Below the pieces are notes generated by a model. The model was given only the letters and a program-made list of their open reading frames with translations, was not told the DNA's origin and did not search any database. A stretch of 7,489 nt of DNA from positions 1 to 7,489 of the forward strand of contig JAOUKG010000113.1 in NCBI GenBank assembly GCA_029882725.1, written 5' to 3'. Made by a program: the position numbers and the translations under genes. This document shows positions 7,115-7,489 of the stretch, in pieces. Positions within the stretch are counted from its first letter, which is position 1; each line of letters opens with the position of its first letter. Origin of the DNA: Cyclobacteriaceae bacterium. GTDB taxonomy: Bacteria; Bacteroidota; Bacteroidia; Cytophagales; Cyclobacteriaceae.

Positions 7115-7131
7115 TTAAACCTTTAAATCCA

Positions 7132-7489
7132 ATGAGTAAGTATCTATTTATCCTTCTGTTTTGTTTTCCCTTGTTAATTAACGCTCAAACAGCATCAAAT
7201 CTCTGGTTATTTCAACTTAAAAATGATAAAAAAGTAAAGTTCATCAAGAAAATTACCGACAACAGCCAATACGATAATCAACCCGTATTTATTGGAAATA
7301 GAATATTTTTTACATCTCAGGATGAAAACAACACCGAAATAAAGGTCTACGATCTTGAATCAGGTACAATATCAAAATTCACAAATACTCCCGAAAGTGA
7401 ATACTCTCCATCTCCAACACCCGATGGTCAATTTGTTACCACTGTACGTGTGGAAAGTGATGGAAAACAAAGATTATGGAATTTCCCCA
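7132..7489 (+). CDS. Secreted PD40/TolB-like beta-propeller protein, C-terminus cut by window edge
   Basis: The frame is open from the ATG at 7132 to the window edge, giving 119 residues. Residues 1-18 are a signal peptide (MSKYLFILLFCFPLLINA before Gln19). The mature part starts with a strand-like segment (NLWLFQL, 23-29) and contains PD40/TolB-propeller style blades: YDNQPVFIGNRIFFTSQ at 47-63, then EIKVYDLESGTISKFT at 69-84, then the blade-turn consensus EYSPSPTPDGQFV at 90-102, followed by RLWNF. Such proteins are periplasmic or secreted, and many serve as binding platforms. Whether a C-terminal peptidase or OmpA-like domain follows cannot be seen. The ATG gives a complete signal peptide with no competing start nearby. 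The strong terminator upstream makes it the first gene of its own transcript. Confidence 0.85.
   Translation, partial: MSKYLFILLFCFPLLINAQTASNLWLFQLKNDKKVKFIKKITDNSQYDNQPVFIGNRIFFTSQDENNTEIKVYDLESGTISKFTNTPESEYSPSPTPDGQFVTTVRVESDGKQRLWNFP

Noticed and set aside
1..7489. Mobile element, CRISPR array, tRNA or rRNA
   Set aside because: No transposase, integrase, regularly spaced repeat or RNA-gene signature was found on either strand.

Overview
This window looks like a chromosomal segment from a member of the Bacteroidota, most like the Cytophagales/Flavobacteriia-type lineages. The DNA is AT-rich. Ribosome binding sites are mostly not of Shine-Dalgarno type, and possible promoters resemble the Bacteroidota TAnnTTTG -7 element. 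The gene families fit this: a DUF4296 lipoprotein, an aerotolerance (Bat) type DUF58/VWA cassette, a Tat-exported Gfo/Idh/MocA oxidoreductase and a secreted PD40/TolB-like propeller protein. The species cannot be named from the sequence alone.

Layout. (1) Positions 1-2269, minus strand: a two-gene unit made of a small DUF4296 lipoprotein gene followed by mutS2, joined by a one-base TAATG stop/start overlap. mutS2 runs off the left edge and lacks its C-terminal end. (2) Positions 2270-2338: a 69-bp divergent intergenic region with a perfect 9-bp inverted repeat whose two arms each contain a TAnnTTTG-like hexamer/octamer facing outward. (3) Positions 2339-5163, plus strand: three overlapping genes (8-bp and 17-bp overlaps) encoding a DUF58 protein, a secreted/one-TM BatD-like protein and a BatA-type VWA membrane protein. 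This is the core of a MoxR-VWA (Bat) module, but no moxR lies upstream and no batB-E lies downstream. (4) Positions 5164-5496: 333 bp without a gene. (5) Positions 5497-6951, plus strand: a Tat-signal Gfo/Idh/MocA oxidoreductase ending at a very good intrinsic terminator (7018-7048). (6) Positions 7132-7489, plus strand: the start of a secreted PD40 propeller protein, cut by the right edge, preceded by a near-perfect palindrome that overlaps a -7-like element.

How they may work together. The DUF58, BatD-like and BatA proteins probably form a cell-envelope complex in which cytoplasmic and membrane VWA-type metal-binding domains work with a MoxR AAA+ ATPase encoded elsewhere. MutS2 acts on DNA or on stalled ribosomes and is unrelated. 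The oxidoreductase and the propeller protein appear to be independent transcription units.

I see no rRNA, tRNA, CRISPR array, transposase or phage gene. The window is mostly ordinary core genome. The least ordinary points are the isolated Bat-type cassette, its composite middle gene, and the symmetric divergent promoter region.
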